Made by a program: the position numbers and the translations under genes
Source: Pseudomonadota bacterium
GTDB taxonomy: Bacteria; Pseudomonadota; Alphaproteobacteria; Rhizobiales; Beijerinckiaceae
Assembly: GCA_023423995.1 (NCBI GenBank)
Contig: JAFAEL010000034.1
Coordinates: forward strand, 1 to 48,292
DNA length: 48,292 nucleotides
Direction of reading: 5' to 3'
The notes under the pieces: generated by a model
The model's input: only the letters and a program-made list of their open reading frames with translations
Told to the model about the DNA's origin: nothing
Databases searched by the model: none
Shown here: in pieces, positions 15,340 through 23,377 of the stretch
How positions within the stretch are numbered: position 1 is the stretch's first letter
How the letters are laid out: each line of letters opens with the position of its first letter

Positions 15340-17394
15340 ATGAGCCTCGGGCAGTCTCTTCTTCGGCCGCGGAGCGTCGCGCTCGTCGGCGCCTCGGACG
15401 ATCCGGCCAAGACCGGCGGGCGCCCGATGGCGTTCCTGCGCCATGCGGGTTTCGCGGGCGCGATCTATCCGGTGAATCCGCGGCGCGAGACGGTGCAGGG
15501 CGTCCGCGCCTACCCGTCGCTCGCGGGCTTGCCGGAGGTGCCGGACCACGCCTTCATCCTGGCGCCGACCGACGGCGTGCTCGATGCGGTTTCAGCCTGC
15601 GTCGAGCGGGGCGTGCCCGTCGTGACGGTGCTGGCCGGTGGCTTCGCCGAAGAGGGCGAGGAAGGCCGCGCCCGCGAGGCGGAACTGCGGCGCATCCTGT
15701 CGGGCGGGGCGACGCGGCTGCTCGGTCCCAACAGCATCGGCATCGTCAACGCCACCAACGGTCTCCGGCTGACCGCGAACGGTGCCTTCGCTGAGCCGGA
15801 GATCCGCCAGGGCGGCATCTTCGTCGCGTCGCATTCCGGCAGCATGATCGGCGCGATCCTCTCGCGCGGGCTCGGCAAGGGGCTCGGCTTCGCGGGCTTC
15901 GTCTCGACGGGCTCCGAACTCGATCTGACCCTGGGCGAGCTCTGCGAAGCGACGCTCGACGATCCTTCGATCGAGACCTACGCGCTGTTCCTCGAATCCA
16001 TCGCGCATGGCGCCGACCTGCGCCGCTTCGCGCTCGCGGCCGCTTCGCGGGGCAAGCCCGTCATCGCCTACAAGCTCGGGCGGTCGAAGCAGGCGGCGGA
16101 GCTGTCGCAGTCGCATACCGGCGCGATCGCCGGCGAGGACGGCATCGCGGACGCCTTTCTGAAGGATTGCGGCATCGCCCGCGTGGAGACACTCGAGGGG
16201 CTCATCGAGGGGCTGCCGCTGCTGCGCCGCGTCGGCACGCGCGTCGCCGCGCGCCTTCCCCGGACGGCCGTCGTCACGACGACCGGCGGCGGCGCCGCCA
16301 TGGTGGTCGACCAACTCGGCCTGCGCGGCATCGAGGTCGCCGTCCCGAGCGAAGCCACGATGGCGATGCTCGCCGAGCGCGGCGTCTCGGCGCCGCGCGG
16401 CCGGATCCTCGACCTGACGCTTGCCGGCACCCGGCCGGCCATCATGTCGGCCGCGCTCGAGACGTTGCTCGCAGCGCCGGAATTCGACCTCGTGGTCGCA
16501 GTCGCGGGCTCGTCGGCGCGCTTCCAGCCCGAGCTCCTGGTCCCGGCGATTGCCGGGGCCGCCAGCAAGGCCGATCGGCCGCTGGTCGCCTTCGCGGCGC
16601 CCGAGGCGCCGGAGGCGCTGCGGCGGCTCGCGGAGGCGGGCGTGCCGTGCTTCCGCACCCCGGAGGCCTGCGGCGACGCCGTGGCGGCGATCTTCGGCCG
16701 CCGCGCGGCAAAGCCGATGGCGCCCGCCGTGGCCCGCGCGACACGCGAACGACAGCTCGACGAGGCGGAAGGCTACGCGGTCCTTTCGGGCTTCGGCCTG
16801 CCGGTCGCACAGCATGCCGTGGTCGAGCCGGACGCGGAGGCATCGCCTGTCCCGTATCCGGTCGCCGTCAAGCTGCTCTCGGCAGAGGTGCTGCACAAGA
16901 CGGAGCTCGGCGGCGTCGTGCTCGGCATTGGCGACGACGACGCGTTCCGAGCCGCTGTCGGGCGGATCAGCGAGGCTGTCCCGAAGGCGGCGCCCGGCGT
17001 CGCGGTCGAGCGCCTGCTGGTCCAGTCCATGGCGCGCGGCCTCGGCGAGGTGCTCCTCAGCGTGCATCGTGATGCGGATGCCGGGCTGGTCGTGATGCTC
17101 GCGGCCGGCGGCATCCTGGCCGAGATCCACGAGGACCGCAGCCTCCGTCTTGCGCCGGTCGACCGGACCGAGGCCGAGGCCATGATCAGCGAGGTGAAGG
17201 CGCTGCAGGCGCTCGCCGGCTATCGCGGACGGCCCAGGGGAGATCTCGCGGCCCTGGCCGACGCCATCGTGGCGATCTCGCAGGCCGGCCCGGAGATCAT
17301 CGAGGCGGAGATCAATCCGCTCATTGTCCTGGCCGAAGGCCAGGGCGTAGTCGCGGTGGATGCGGTGCTGCGCGTCGCGGAGGAGGAACGATGA
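15340..17394 (+). CDS. NDP-forming acyl-CoA synthetase (acetate-CoA ligase family)
   Basis: A 684-residue enzyme fusing both subunits of ADP-forming acetyl-CoA synthetase. The order is CoA-binding domain (about 1-135; LVGASDDPAKTGGRP, LLGPNSIGIVN), two succinyl-CoA-ligase-like domains (about 150-445) and an ATP-grasp domain (about 465-684; AVKLLSAEVLHKTELGGVVL). SQSHTGAIAGED holds H259, in the loop that carries the phosphohistidine in this family. It interconverts an acyl-CoA plus ADP and phosphate with free acid, CoA and ATP, or works in the activating direction. It starts 6 bp after the acyl-CoA dehydrogenase stop and overlaps the next gene by 4 bp. The acid used is not known. Confidence 0.93.
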   Translation: MSLGQSLLRPRSVALVGASDDPAKTGGRPMAFLRHAGFAGAIYPVNPRRETVQGVRAYPSLAGLPEVPDHAFILAPTDGVLDAVSACVERGVPVVTVLAGGFAEEGEEGRAREAELRRILSGGATRLLGPNSIGIVNATNGLRLTANGAFAEPEIRQGGIFVASHSGSMIGAILSRGLGKGLGFAGFVSTGSELDLTLGELCEATLDDPSIETYALFLESIAHGADLRRFALAAASRGKPVIAYKLGRSKQAAELSQSHTGAIAGEDGIADAFLKDCGIARVETLEGLIEGLPLLRRVGTRVAARLPRTAVVTTTGGGAAMVVDQLGLRGIEVAVPSEATMAMLAERGVSAPRGRILDLTLAGTRPAIMSAALETLLAAPEFDLVVAVAGSSARFQPELLVPAIAGAASKADRPLVAFAAPEAPEALRRLAEAGVPCFRTPEACGDAVAAIFGRRAAKPMAPAVARATRERQLDEAEGYAVLSGFGLPVAQHAVVEPDAEASPVPYPVAVKLLSAEVLHKTELGGVVLGIGDDDAFRAAVGRISEAVPKAAPGVAVERLLVQSMARGLGEVLLSVHRDADAGLVVMLAAGGILAEIHEDRSLRLAPVDRTEAEAMISEVKALQALAGYRGRPRGDLAALADAIVAISQAGPEIIEAEINPLIVLAEGQGVVAVDAVLRVAEEER

Positions 17395-17750
17395 TCGAGA
17401 CGCTCGCTGAGCGCGTGAACGGAAACGAGCACCTCGTCCATCGAGGGCGCTTCGTCGATACGACCTTCCTGCTCGGAGTCGGGGATGAATCCTGGCTCGT
17501 CCGCATCGATGCGGGGCGTATCGCCGAGGTCAGGAAGGGTCCGTTCGTGATGCCGCGCTGGACCTTCGCGCTCCGTGCTTCGGCCGAGGCATGGCAGAGC
17601 TTCTGGTCCCCGACGCCGCCGCCCGGATATCACGACCTGTTCGCGCTGATCCGGTTCAAGCGCCTCGCCGTGGAGGGAGACATGCACCCCTTCATGGCCA
17701 ATCTCTTCTACTTCAAGGGCGTGCTCGGCGCGCTGAGGAGCGCCGCATGA
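17391..17750 (+). CDS. Small SCP2-like protein of the catabolic operon
   Basis: A 119-residue soluble protein. The C-terminal half (RASAEAWQSFWS through FKRLAVEGDMHPFMANLFYF) has the pattern of SCP2 sterol-carrier-like domains: a Trp-rich strand, then a G-D turn before a helix. These domains bind acyl chains or acyl-CoA. The first half is a beta-rich segment (FLLGVGDESWLVRIDAGRIA). It overlaps its neighbours by 4 bp on both sides, so its dose is coupled to theirs. It may hold or hand over the operon's acyl intermediate. The family call rests on a weak visual match. Confidence 0.55.
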   Translation: MIETLAERVNGNEHLVHRGRFVDTTFLLGVGDESWLVRIDAGRIAEVRKGPFVMPRWTFALRASAEAWQSFWSPTPPPGYHDLFALIRFKRLAVEGDMHPFMANLFYFKGVLGALRSAA

Positions 17751-18604
17751 GCGCCGTGTTCGAACCCGTCACCGGCCGCTACCTGCGCCTCGACCTGCTC
17801 GGCAAGCCCCACCGGCTCTATGTCGAGGAGGCCGGGGAGGGCGTGCCGCTGCTCTGCCTGCACACGGCGGGCAGCGACAGCCGGCAATACCGGGCGGTGC
17901 TCAACGATCCCGAGATCCTGCGCAACTTCCGCGTCATCGCCTTCGACCTGCCCTGGCACGGCAAGTCCTCGCCGCCGGCGGGGTGGCACGAGCAACTCGA
18001 ATACCGCCTCACCTCGAAGGATTATGCCGAGATCGTCATCGGGGTCGCGGATGCGCTCGGCCTCGACCAGCCGGTCGCGATGGGCTGCTCGATCGGCGGC
18101 CGCATCGTGCTGCAACTCGCGCTCGACCACCCGGACCGCTTCGGGGCCGTGATCGGCCTGCAATCCGGCGGCCATGTCGACCCGTACTACGACACGCAAT
18201 GGCTCTACCGGCCGGACGTGCACGGGGAGGTCTCGGCGGCCGTCGTGTCGGGCCTGATCGGACCGAACGCCACCGACGAGCATCGCTGGGAGACGCTCTG
18301 GCACTACATGCAGGGCGGCCCGGGCATCTTCAAAGGCGACCTCTATTTCTACAAGGTCGACGGCGACATCCGGGGCCGGCTGCCGCAGATCGACACGAGC
18401 CGCTGCCCCGTCCATCTCTTGACCGGGGAATACGATTACAGCTGCACGCCGGAGGACACGCTCGCCGCTGCGGCCAGCATTGAGGGCGCGAGCGCGGTCA
18501 TCATGAAGGGGATCGGGCATTTCCCGATGAGCGAGGATCCGGAGGGCTTCCTCGGCCATCTGCGCCCCGTCCTCGCCCGCATCCTCCAGGATCGCCGCTC
18601 GTGA
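17747..18604 (+). CDS. Alpha/beta hydrolase
   Basis: A 285-residue alpha/beta-hydrolase-fold enzyme. The nucleophile elbow is GCSIGG with S115, the acid is D230 in TGEYDYSCTP and the base is H258 in GIGHFPMSED. The oxyanion strand LLCLHTAGSDSRQY and DLPWHGKS are in their usual places. Members of this group cleave esters or C-C bonds in ring-cleavage and lactone products; the exact reaction is unknown. The ATG at 17747 overlaps the previous stop by 4 bp (ATGA). The frame is open upstream, but that part lies inside the SCP2-like gene and is a shadow. Confidence 0.92.
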   Translation: MSAVFEPVTGRYLRLDLLGKPHRLYVEEAGEGVPLLCLHTAGSDSRQYRAVLNDPEILRNFRVIAFDLPWHGKSSPPAGWHEQLEYRLTSKDYAEIVIGVADALGLDQPVAMGCSIGGRIVLQLALDHPDRFGAVIGLQSGGHVDPYYDTQWLYRPDVHGEVSAAVVSGLIGPNATDEHRWETLWHYMQGGPGIFKGDLYFYKVDGDIRGRLPQIDTSRCPVHLLTGEYDYSCTPEDTLAAAASIEGASAVIMKGIGHFPMSEDPEGFLGHLRPVLARILQDRRS

Positions 18605-20052
18605 GAGACCGGAACGCCGCGCTGGCGGCTTATCCCACCCTGCAGCTCTTCATCGCGGGCCGCTGGGTCGGGGGGGAGGGGCATCAGACGATCCCCGTCC
18701 TCGATCCGAGCACCGAGGCGGTGCTGGGCGCGCTGCCACAGGCGAGCGAGGTCGACCTCGATGCCGCCATCCAGGCCGCTGCGGAGTCCTTCCCAGCCTG
18801 GCGCGACACGTCTCCGCTCGCCCGAGGGCGGTTCCTGCGCGATGCGGCCGCCCGGCTTCGGGCCGCGAAGAGCGAGTGGGCGGCGCTGATCGCCCTGGAA
18901 CTCGGCAAGCCTTTCGCCCAGGCCGAGGCAGAGGTCGAGACGGCCTGCGAGATGTTCGAGTGGGCGGCTGAAGAAGGCCGTCGCCTCTATGGCCGTGACA
19001 TCCCGGCTCGCAGCGCCGGCCTGCGCATGACGGCGATCTCCGACCCGGTGGGTCCCGTGGGAGCGATCGGCGGCTGGAACGCGCCCGCCATCACGCCCGC
19101 CCGCAAGATCTCCGGCGCGCTGGCGGCCGGCTGCACGATCGTGCTCAAGCCGTCGGAGGCGACGCCTGCCTCCGCTCTCATGATCGCACGCGCCTTCGAG
19201 GCGGCCGGGCTTCCGGCCGGCGTGCTCAACATCGTATTCGGGGACCCGCCCGCCATCGGCCGCCGCTTCGCGACCGATCCGCGGCTTCGGCTCCTGACCT
19301 TCACGGGCGGCACGCAGGTCGGCAAGGAGCTCTCTGCGCTCTGCGCCGGCACGATGAAGCGCATGGTGATGGAACTCGGCGGCCACGCGCCCGTGCTGGT
19401 CTTCGCCGATGCCGACATCGAGGCGGTGGCGCACTCCGGCGTGACGGCGAAATACCGCAATGCCGGCCAGGTCTGCACCTCGCCGACGCGCTTCCTGATC
19501 GAGGCACCGGCCTACGCGCGCTTCGTCGAGGCATTCAGGTCGGCCGCGCGGGCCGTGAAGGTGGGCGACCCCTTCGAGCCCGACACCCAGATGGGCCCGC
19601 TCCAGAACGCCCGGCGCGTGTCAGCGATCAGGGCGCTTGCCGACGATGCGCGGGCTCTCGGGACGGTCACCGAAGGCGAGGCTCCGGCCGGCCCAGGCTT
19701 CTGGCAGCCACCGATCGTCCTGTCCGATCTGCCGCCGCAGGCGCGGGCCTGGCACGAAGAGCCGTTCGGGCCCCTCGCGATTCTGCAGCCTTTCGACAGC
19801 GCGGACGCGGCGATCGCCGAGGCGAACCGGCTGAGCGTCGGTCTCGCCGCCTATGCCTGGACGGGTTCGCTCAGGACGGCCGAGCGGCTGGCGCGCGAGA
19901 TCCAGGCCGGCAGCCTGGCGGTCAACCACTGGGCCGCCTCGTTCCCCGAGACGCCCTTCGGCGGCATCAAGGAGAGCGGCTTCGGGCTGGAAGGCGGCCA
20001 GGAGGGGCTTCAGGCCTTCCGGCAGCAGCGCTTCGTCTCGGTTCAGTCCTGA
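18601..20052 (+). CDS. NAD(P)-dependent aldehyde dehydrogenase
   Basis: A 483-residue member of the ALDH superfamily that oxidises an aldehyde to an acid. Catalytic residues are visible: N160 in GGWNAP, E258 in MELGGHAP and C292 in NAGQVCTSPTR. The cofactor loop is FTGGTQVGKEL. It resembles the succinate-semialdehyde dehydrogenase-like group, but the substrate cannot be fixed. It starts with GTG at 18601, overlapping the hydrolase stop by 4 bp (GTGA), and closes the operon. Its product acid could be activated by the CoA ligase of the same operon. Confidence 0.95.
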   Translation: MRDRNAALAAYPTLQLFIAGRWVGGEGHQTIPVLDPSTEAVLGALPQASEVDLDAAIQAAAESFPAWRDTSPLARGRFLRDAAARLRAAKSEWAALIALELGKPFAQAEAEVETACEMFEWAAEEGRRLYGRDIPARSAGLRMTAISDPVGPVGAIGGWNAPAITPARKISGALAAGCTIVLKPSEATPASALMIARAFEAAGLPAGVLNIVFGDPPAIGRRFATDPRLRLLTFTGGTQVGKELSALCAGTMKRMVMELGGHAPVLVFADADIEAVAHSGVTAKYRNAGQVCTSPTRFLIEAPAYARFVEAFRSAARAVKVGDPFEPDTQMGPLQNARRVSAIRALADDARALGTVTEGEAPAGPGFWQPPIVLSDLPPQARAWHEEPFGPLAILQPFDSADAAIAEANRLSVGLAAYAWTGSLRTAERLAREIQAGSLAVNHWAASFPETPFGGIKESGFGLEGGQEGLQAFRQQRFVSVQS

Positions 20053-20119
20053 CGGGCGCCCGCATAGGCCAGGCCGGTCCCTGCCGGGATGGCGCTGGCG
20101 ACCGGCACCCGCGGCCGCC

Positions 20120-20536
20120 TCACTTCCCGAAGGGTGTCGTCAGCTCCGTCTCGCTCGTGTCCACGACGAACACGGCGAGGAGCTTTGCGGGCTGCGTGTC
20201 GCTGGCGTTCGCGCTGACGCGGTGCCGGTCTCCCGGTAACTCGGAGAAGCTCTGTCCGGCCGTGTAGGTCGCGACCGGTCCGTCATTGACCTGGCTGCGG
20301 ATCGCGCCCTCGAGCACGGTCGCGTAGACGAAGGCGGACTTCGCATGCGTATGGCCGGCGGAATGTCCGCCCGGACCGTATTCGACGAGCACCCCCTTGA
20401 TGCTCTTGCCCGGGACGTTGGGCAGTTCGTGCTCGTAGACGAGCGTGACCTTGGCGTTCTTGTCCCCGGGCGCCTCCGCGCCAGCGCCGCCGACCGCGAG
20501 GATGACGGCAAAGAGGGAGCAAAGGCTGCGCTTCAT
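20120..20536 (-). CDS. Secreted cupin-domain protein
   Basis: A 138-residue periplasmic protein with signal peptide MKRSLCSLFAVILAVGGAGA. The single cupin domain (about 25-135) has metal-ligand motif PGGHSAGHTHAKSAFVYATV and second motif GQSFSELPGDRHRVSAN, so a bound metal is likely. Start at 20536 is fixed by a strong AAAGGAGGG site 6 bp before the ATG; the longer open frame upstream is not protein-like. It converges on the aldehyde dehydrogenase gene with a 67-bp gap. Similar small secreted cupins are common in alphaproteobacteria and their role is unknown. Confidence 0.88.
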   Translation of the reverse strand: MKRSLCSLFAVILAVGGAGAEAPGDKNAKVTLVYEHELPNVPGKSIKGVLVEYGPGGHSAGHTHAKSAFVYATVLEGAIRSQVNDGPVATYTAGQSFSELPGDRHRVSANASDTQPAKLLAVFVVDTSETELTTPFGK

Positions 20537-20944
20537 GAAGCCCTCCTTTGATTTGGGAGGCGGATGCGACCGAGGCGGGCTTCGCCAGCGAGATGCGAAG
20601 CCGCGAAGGTGCGGGCGAGCGTGGGCCGAGGCCCGATCGAAGCATCTCGGCCCATGCTCATCAAGAGCTGGCCGGCTTCGCCCAGCAGCGCAGCGGACCT
20701 CGTCGGGCCCGAGGGAAGCGTGCCTGCGTCGGAGCGGCTTTCGCCTCGGCAGCCGCCTGGGCAAGGAAGGTGCGCTAAAGCAAATCCGTAGGTAATTGCC
20801 TCTATGTTTGCGTCGGGATTTGCCGATCATGCGTAGTGCTTCCCCGCATTTTGTTTCTGGTTGCCGCATGTACAATGATTTTGCCACATTAAGTAAATGA
20901 TTGGCAGGGCGTGAGCTTCGGCTTGCCACCTCAGGGAGGGTGTG
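20537..20944. other. Divergent intergenic region with stem-loop and AT-rich tract
   Basis: No convincing gene is seen in these 408 bp. TGGGCCGAG (20622-20630) and CTCGGCCCA (20646-20654) can form a 9-bp stem with a 15-nt loop. From about 20775 to 20900 the sequence is clearly richer in A/T than the rest of the window, which suits the promoter of the small secreted protein gene that starts at 20945. I could not fix -35 and -10 boxes with confidence. Confidence 0.5.
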
Positions 20945-21163
20945 ATGCTCGGCAAATGTAGCAGTGCTTTGGCTGTGACGGGAATGCTCGCCTTCGGGTT
21001 GACGCTGTACAGCGAAGCAGCGTTTGCGGCCTCGAGGGCGGCTACGATGCAGAAGTGCAACAACCTGGCTCAGTCGAAGGTCCGCAGCAGCGAGAGGAAC
21101 GCTGACCGCAATCGGACTGCCATCTACAAATCATGCATGACCAGAGCGGGCCACCGACCCTGA
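20945..21163 (+). CDS. Small secreted protein of unknown function
   Basis: A 72-residue protein with a signal peptide (about 1-29; MLAFGLTLYSEAAFAAS gives a cleavage site after AFA). A short basic mature part follows, with two Cys (MQKCNNLAQSKV and YKSCMTRAG). The Cys pair could form one disulfide in the periplasm. AGGGAGGG at 20933-20940 gives a strong ribosome binding site; a GTG at 20942 is an alternative start directly before the ATG. I do not recognise the family. It is not in an operon: a stem-loop follows 17 bp after its stop. Confidence 0.75.
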   Translation: MLGKCSSALAVTGMLAFGLTLYSEAAFAASRAATMQKCNNLAQSKVRSSERNADRNRTAIYKSCMTRAGHRP

Positions 21164-21180
21164 CATCATTCGAGTTCGGC

Positions 21181-21210
21181 GGCGCATCGAAGCCATTGCT
21201 TCGGTGCGCC
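21181..21210. terminator. Stem-loop, probable terminator
   Basis: GGCGCATCGAAGC (21181-21193), loop CATT, and GCTTCGGTGCGCC (21198-21210) form a 13-bp stem with one G-U pair. It lies 17 bp after the stop of the small secreted protein gene and 70 bp beyond the stop of the convergent mrpD-like gene. It could therefore end transcription from both sides. No clear T-tract follows on either strand. Confidence 0.5.
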
Positions 21211-21279
21211 ATGTCTGCGTGCCTGCGCGGCCCCGTCGCGTGATGGAGGCCGGTCGCTGTTCTCGCGACCGGATTGCGC

Positions 21280-23037
21280 TCACAGAGCCAGGGCGATCCA
21301 CATCAGCGTAAGCGCCATCAAGCAGAGGCTCGCCACCGCCCAAAGCCGAAGCCTCTCGTCGGTCGCCTCCACGATTCTCGCCGGGACCGCAGCCGCCGAT
21401 TGCAGCGGTTTGACGATCGGGAGGATCGGCTTCCAGTGGATCACGGTTGCGAGCGGGGGAGCCCAGCGCCCCATGAGCATCGCGACGAGGAGGCCGGCCG
21501 GGATCGGCCATAGAGCCTTGAGAAGCGCGCCAAGGAGGTCCGAGCCGGTAGGCATGGCGGCGGGAACGGCAAGGAGCGCCTGCCAGGGCAGAAGACCGAG
21601 CAGGAGCGAGCAAAGCGCAAGCGCGAGGGCTGCGGCTTCGGCGAGCTTTTGGGGTGGAGCCCGCCGGGCGATCGGCTCATCTGCCGGCATGAGCCCGTGA
21701 AGGATGACAAGCACGACGTAGCTGCTGGTCAGGACGGCGCTCGCCTGGATCAAAGCGGCCCACCACCACTGCCCTTCGGAGGCCTCGAGCAGCAGGGCTT
21801 TCGCCAGGTACGCCCCGCTCGCCGGCATCCCGACCAGGGCGAGGCCTCCGAGCGCGAAGGCCAAGAGGCTGATGGGCGCGACGCCTGCCGCGCCGGCGAG
21901 CCCGGCCGTCCGATCGTGGCCGAGAGCCGCATAGATGGAGCCGGCGGCGAGGAACATGGCGGCCTTCGCGGTGCCATGAGAGATCACCTGGATCATGCCG
22001 CCCGCGAGGGCGACTTCGCTCGGCGGCTGCGCGCCGCTCGAGGGGAAAGCCACTGGATACAGCAGGAAGAGAAAGCCGATCTGAGCGACCGTCGAATAGG
22101 CCACCATCAGCTTGAGCCTCTCCTGGCGCAGCGCCAGGACGTTTCCGAGGACAAGCGCTCCCGCACCCAGCACGCCCAGGAACTCGGCTCCTCCCCGACC
22201 GGTCACCCCGGGCATCGCGTCGAACCAGAGCCGGACGGTGAGGAAGAACGACCCTTTGACGACGAGAGCCGAGAGCAGCGCGCTCGCGGCAGCGGGCGCA
22301 CCGGCATGGGCCGGCGGCAGCCAGAGATAGAAGGGAAACAGCGCCGTCTTCGCCAGGAGGCCGAAGGTCATCAAGGCCGCCGCGATCACCGCGATCGGCT
22401 CGCCATCGACCCGGGCCGCGAGTTGTCCGATGTCGAGCGTGCCGTAGCCGCCGTAGATGAGGACCGCGCCGAGCAGATAGAGCATCGAGCCGAGAAGGGC
22501 GAACAGGAGGTAGCGGAAGGCCGCCTCCAGCGTCTCTTTCCGGCCGTCCAGGCAGACCATCGGCACGGCCGCGAAGGTCAGGAGCTCCAGGGCGACATAG
22601 AGATTGAACAGATCGCGCCCGACGAAGATGGCGTTCAGCGCACCCCAGACCGCGAGGAAGAGCGTCCAGAACATGAGAGGCCGGCGCTCTTCCGGCCGGC
22701 CCGGCGGCTGGCGAAAATCCGTGATCGCGTAAAGCGCAATTCCGCCCATCACGACCGCCACGGTCGCCATCATGGCGGCCGAGAGGCCATCGGCACGCAG
22801 CGACAACCCGAGCGGCGGCGACCAGCCCCCCACGTCATAGACGATGGCGCCGCCGTTCCGGACGACGGCGACGACTACGGCCGCGGCGATGACACACGAG
22901 ATCGCAATCGCGACCGACGCGACGCGCCCTACATACCGCCCCCCGAGAGCCAGCCCGAGCAGCGCACCGGCATACGGAACGATCAATCCCAGGACGAGGA
23001 GATAGCCGCCAGCACTTGTCCCGTGGGTGGCGGGCAA
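21280..23037 (-). CDS. mrpD: Mrp antiporter subunit D (proton-translocating NuoL/M/N-type)
   Basis: A membrane protein of about 585 residues and roughly 14 helices, the ion-translocating subunit of an Mrp cation/proton antiporter. Key residues of the antiporter-like family are present: Glu in FNLYVALELLTF, Lys in LLAKTALFPFYLWLPPAHAG and Lys in ALVVKGSFF. The start chosen is TTG at 23037, 5 bp after AGGGAGG and just past the mrpC stop. A GTG at 23085 would add 16 polar residues and overlap mrpC by 38 bp. The C-terminus is longer than in many MrpD proteins, with an extra helix at the end. It is the last gene of the module. Confidence 0.9.
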   Translation of the reverse strand: MPATHGTSAGGYLLVLGLIVPYAGALLGLALGGRYVGRVASVAIAISCVIAAAVVVAVVRNGGAIVYDVGGWSPPLGLSLRADGLSAAMMATVAVVMGGIALYAITDFRQPPGRPEERRPLMFWTLFLAVWGALNAIFVGRDLFNLYVALELLTFAAVPMVCLDGRKETLEAAFRYLLFALLGSMLYLLGAVLIYGGYGTLDIGQLAARVDGEPIAVIAAALMTFGLLAKTALFPFYLWLPPAHAGAPAAASALLSALVVKGSFFLTVRLWFDAMPGVTGRGGAEFLGVLGAGALVLGNVLALRQERLKLMVAYSTVAQIGFLFLLYPVAFPSSGAQPPSEVALAGGMIQVISHGTAKAAMFLAAGSIYAALGHDRTAGLAGAAGVAPISLLAFALGGLALVGMPASGAYLAKALLLEASEGQWWWAALIQASAVLTSSYVVLVILHGLMPADEPIARRAPPQKLAEAAALALALCSLLLGLLPWQALLAVPAAMPTGSDLLGALLKALWPIPAGLLVAMLMGRWAPPLATVIHWKPILPIVKPLQSAAAVPARIVEATDERLRLWAVASLCLMALTLMWIALAL

Positions 23038-23047
23038 CGCGACCTCC

Positions 23048-23377
23048 CTACGGGGCCGCGTCGGAAGCGGCGGACGAACGGGCACCGTCCCCTGATCCGC
23101 TGCTGTCCGGGGCGAGCCGGAGCAGCAGCGCGACCGCCATGGCGCTAGCGGAAAAGCCGACGACGAGCCCCGTGATGATCAGCGCGTGCGGGACGGGATC
23201 TCCGCTGAACCCTGCCGCGGCGCCGCGTCGGGCGATGACGCCGAGCAGCAGAAAGACCCCGCTGCCGAACAGGTTGAAGGCAAGGATCCTGCGAAGCGGG
23301 TCGGCATGAACGATGAGGCTGAACAGGCCGATTCCGACAAGAGCTGCGGCCGCGACACCGTAGAGCGCGGCGCTCAC
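23048..23377 (-). CDS. mrpC: Mrp antiporter subunit C (NuoK-like)
   Basis: A 109-residue protein with three membrane helices (about 5-25, 30-50 and 65-88), homologous to NuoK. The segment LRRILAFNLFGSGVFLLLG matches the family's second helix, and PHALIITGLVVGFSASAMAV the third. The C-terminal 20 residues are polar. The start overlaps the stop of the A'B fusion gene by 4 bp. It is the standard partner of MrpD in the antiporter complex. Confidence 0.92.
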   Translation of the reverse strand: MSAALYGVAAAALVGIGLFSLIVHADPLRRILAFNLFGSGVFLLLGVIARRGAAAGFSGDPVPHALIITGLVVGFSASAMAVALLLRLAPDSSGSGDGARSSAASDAAP

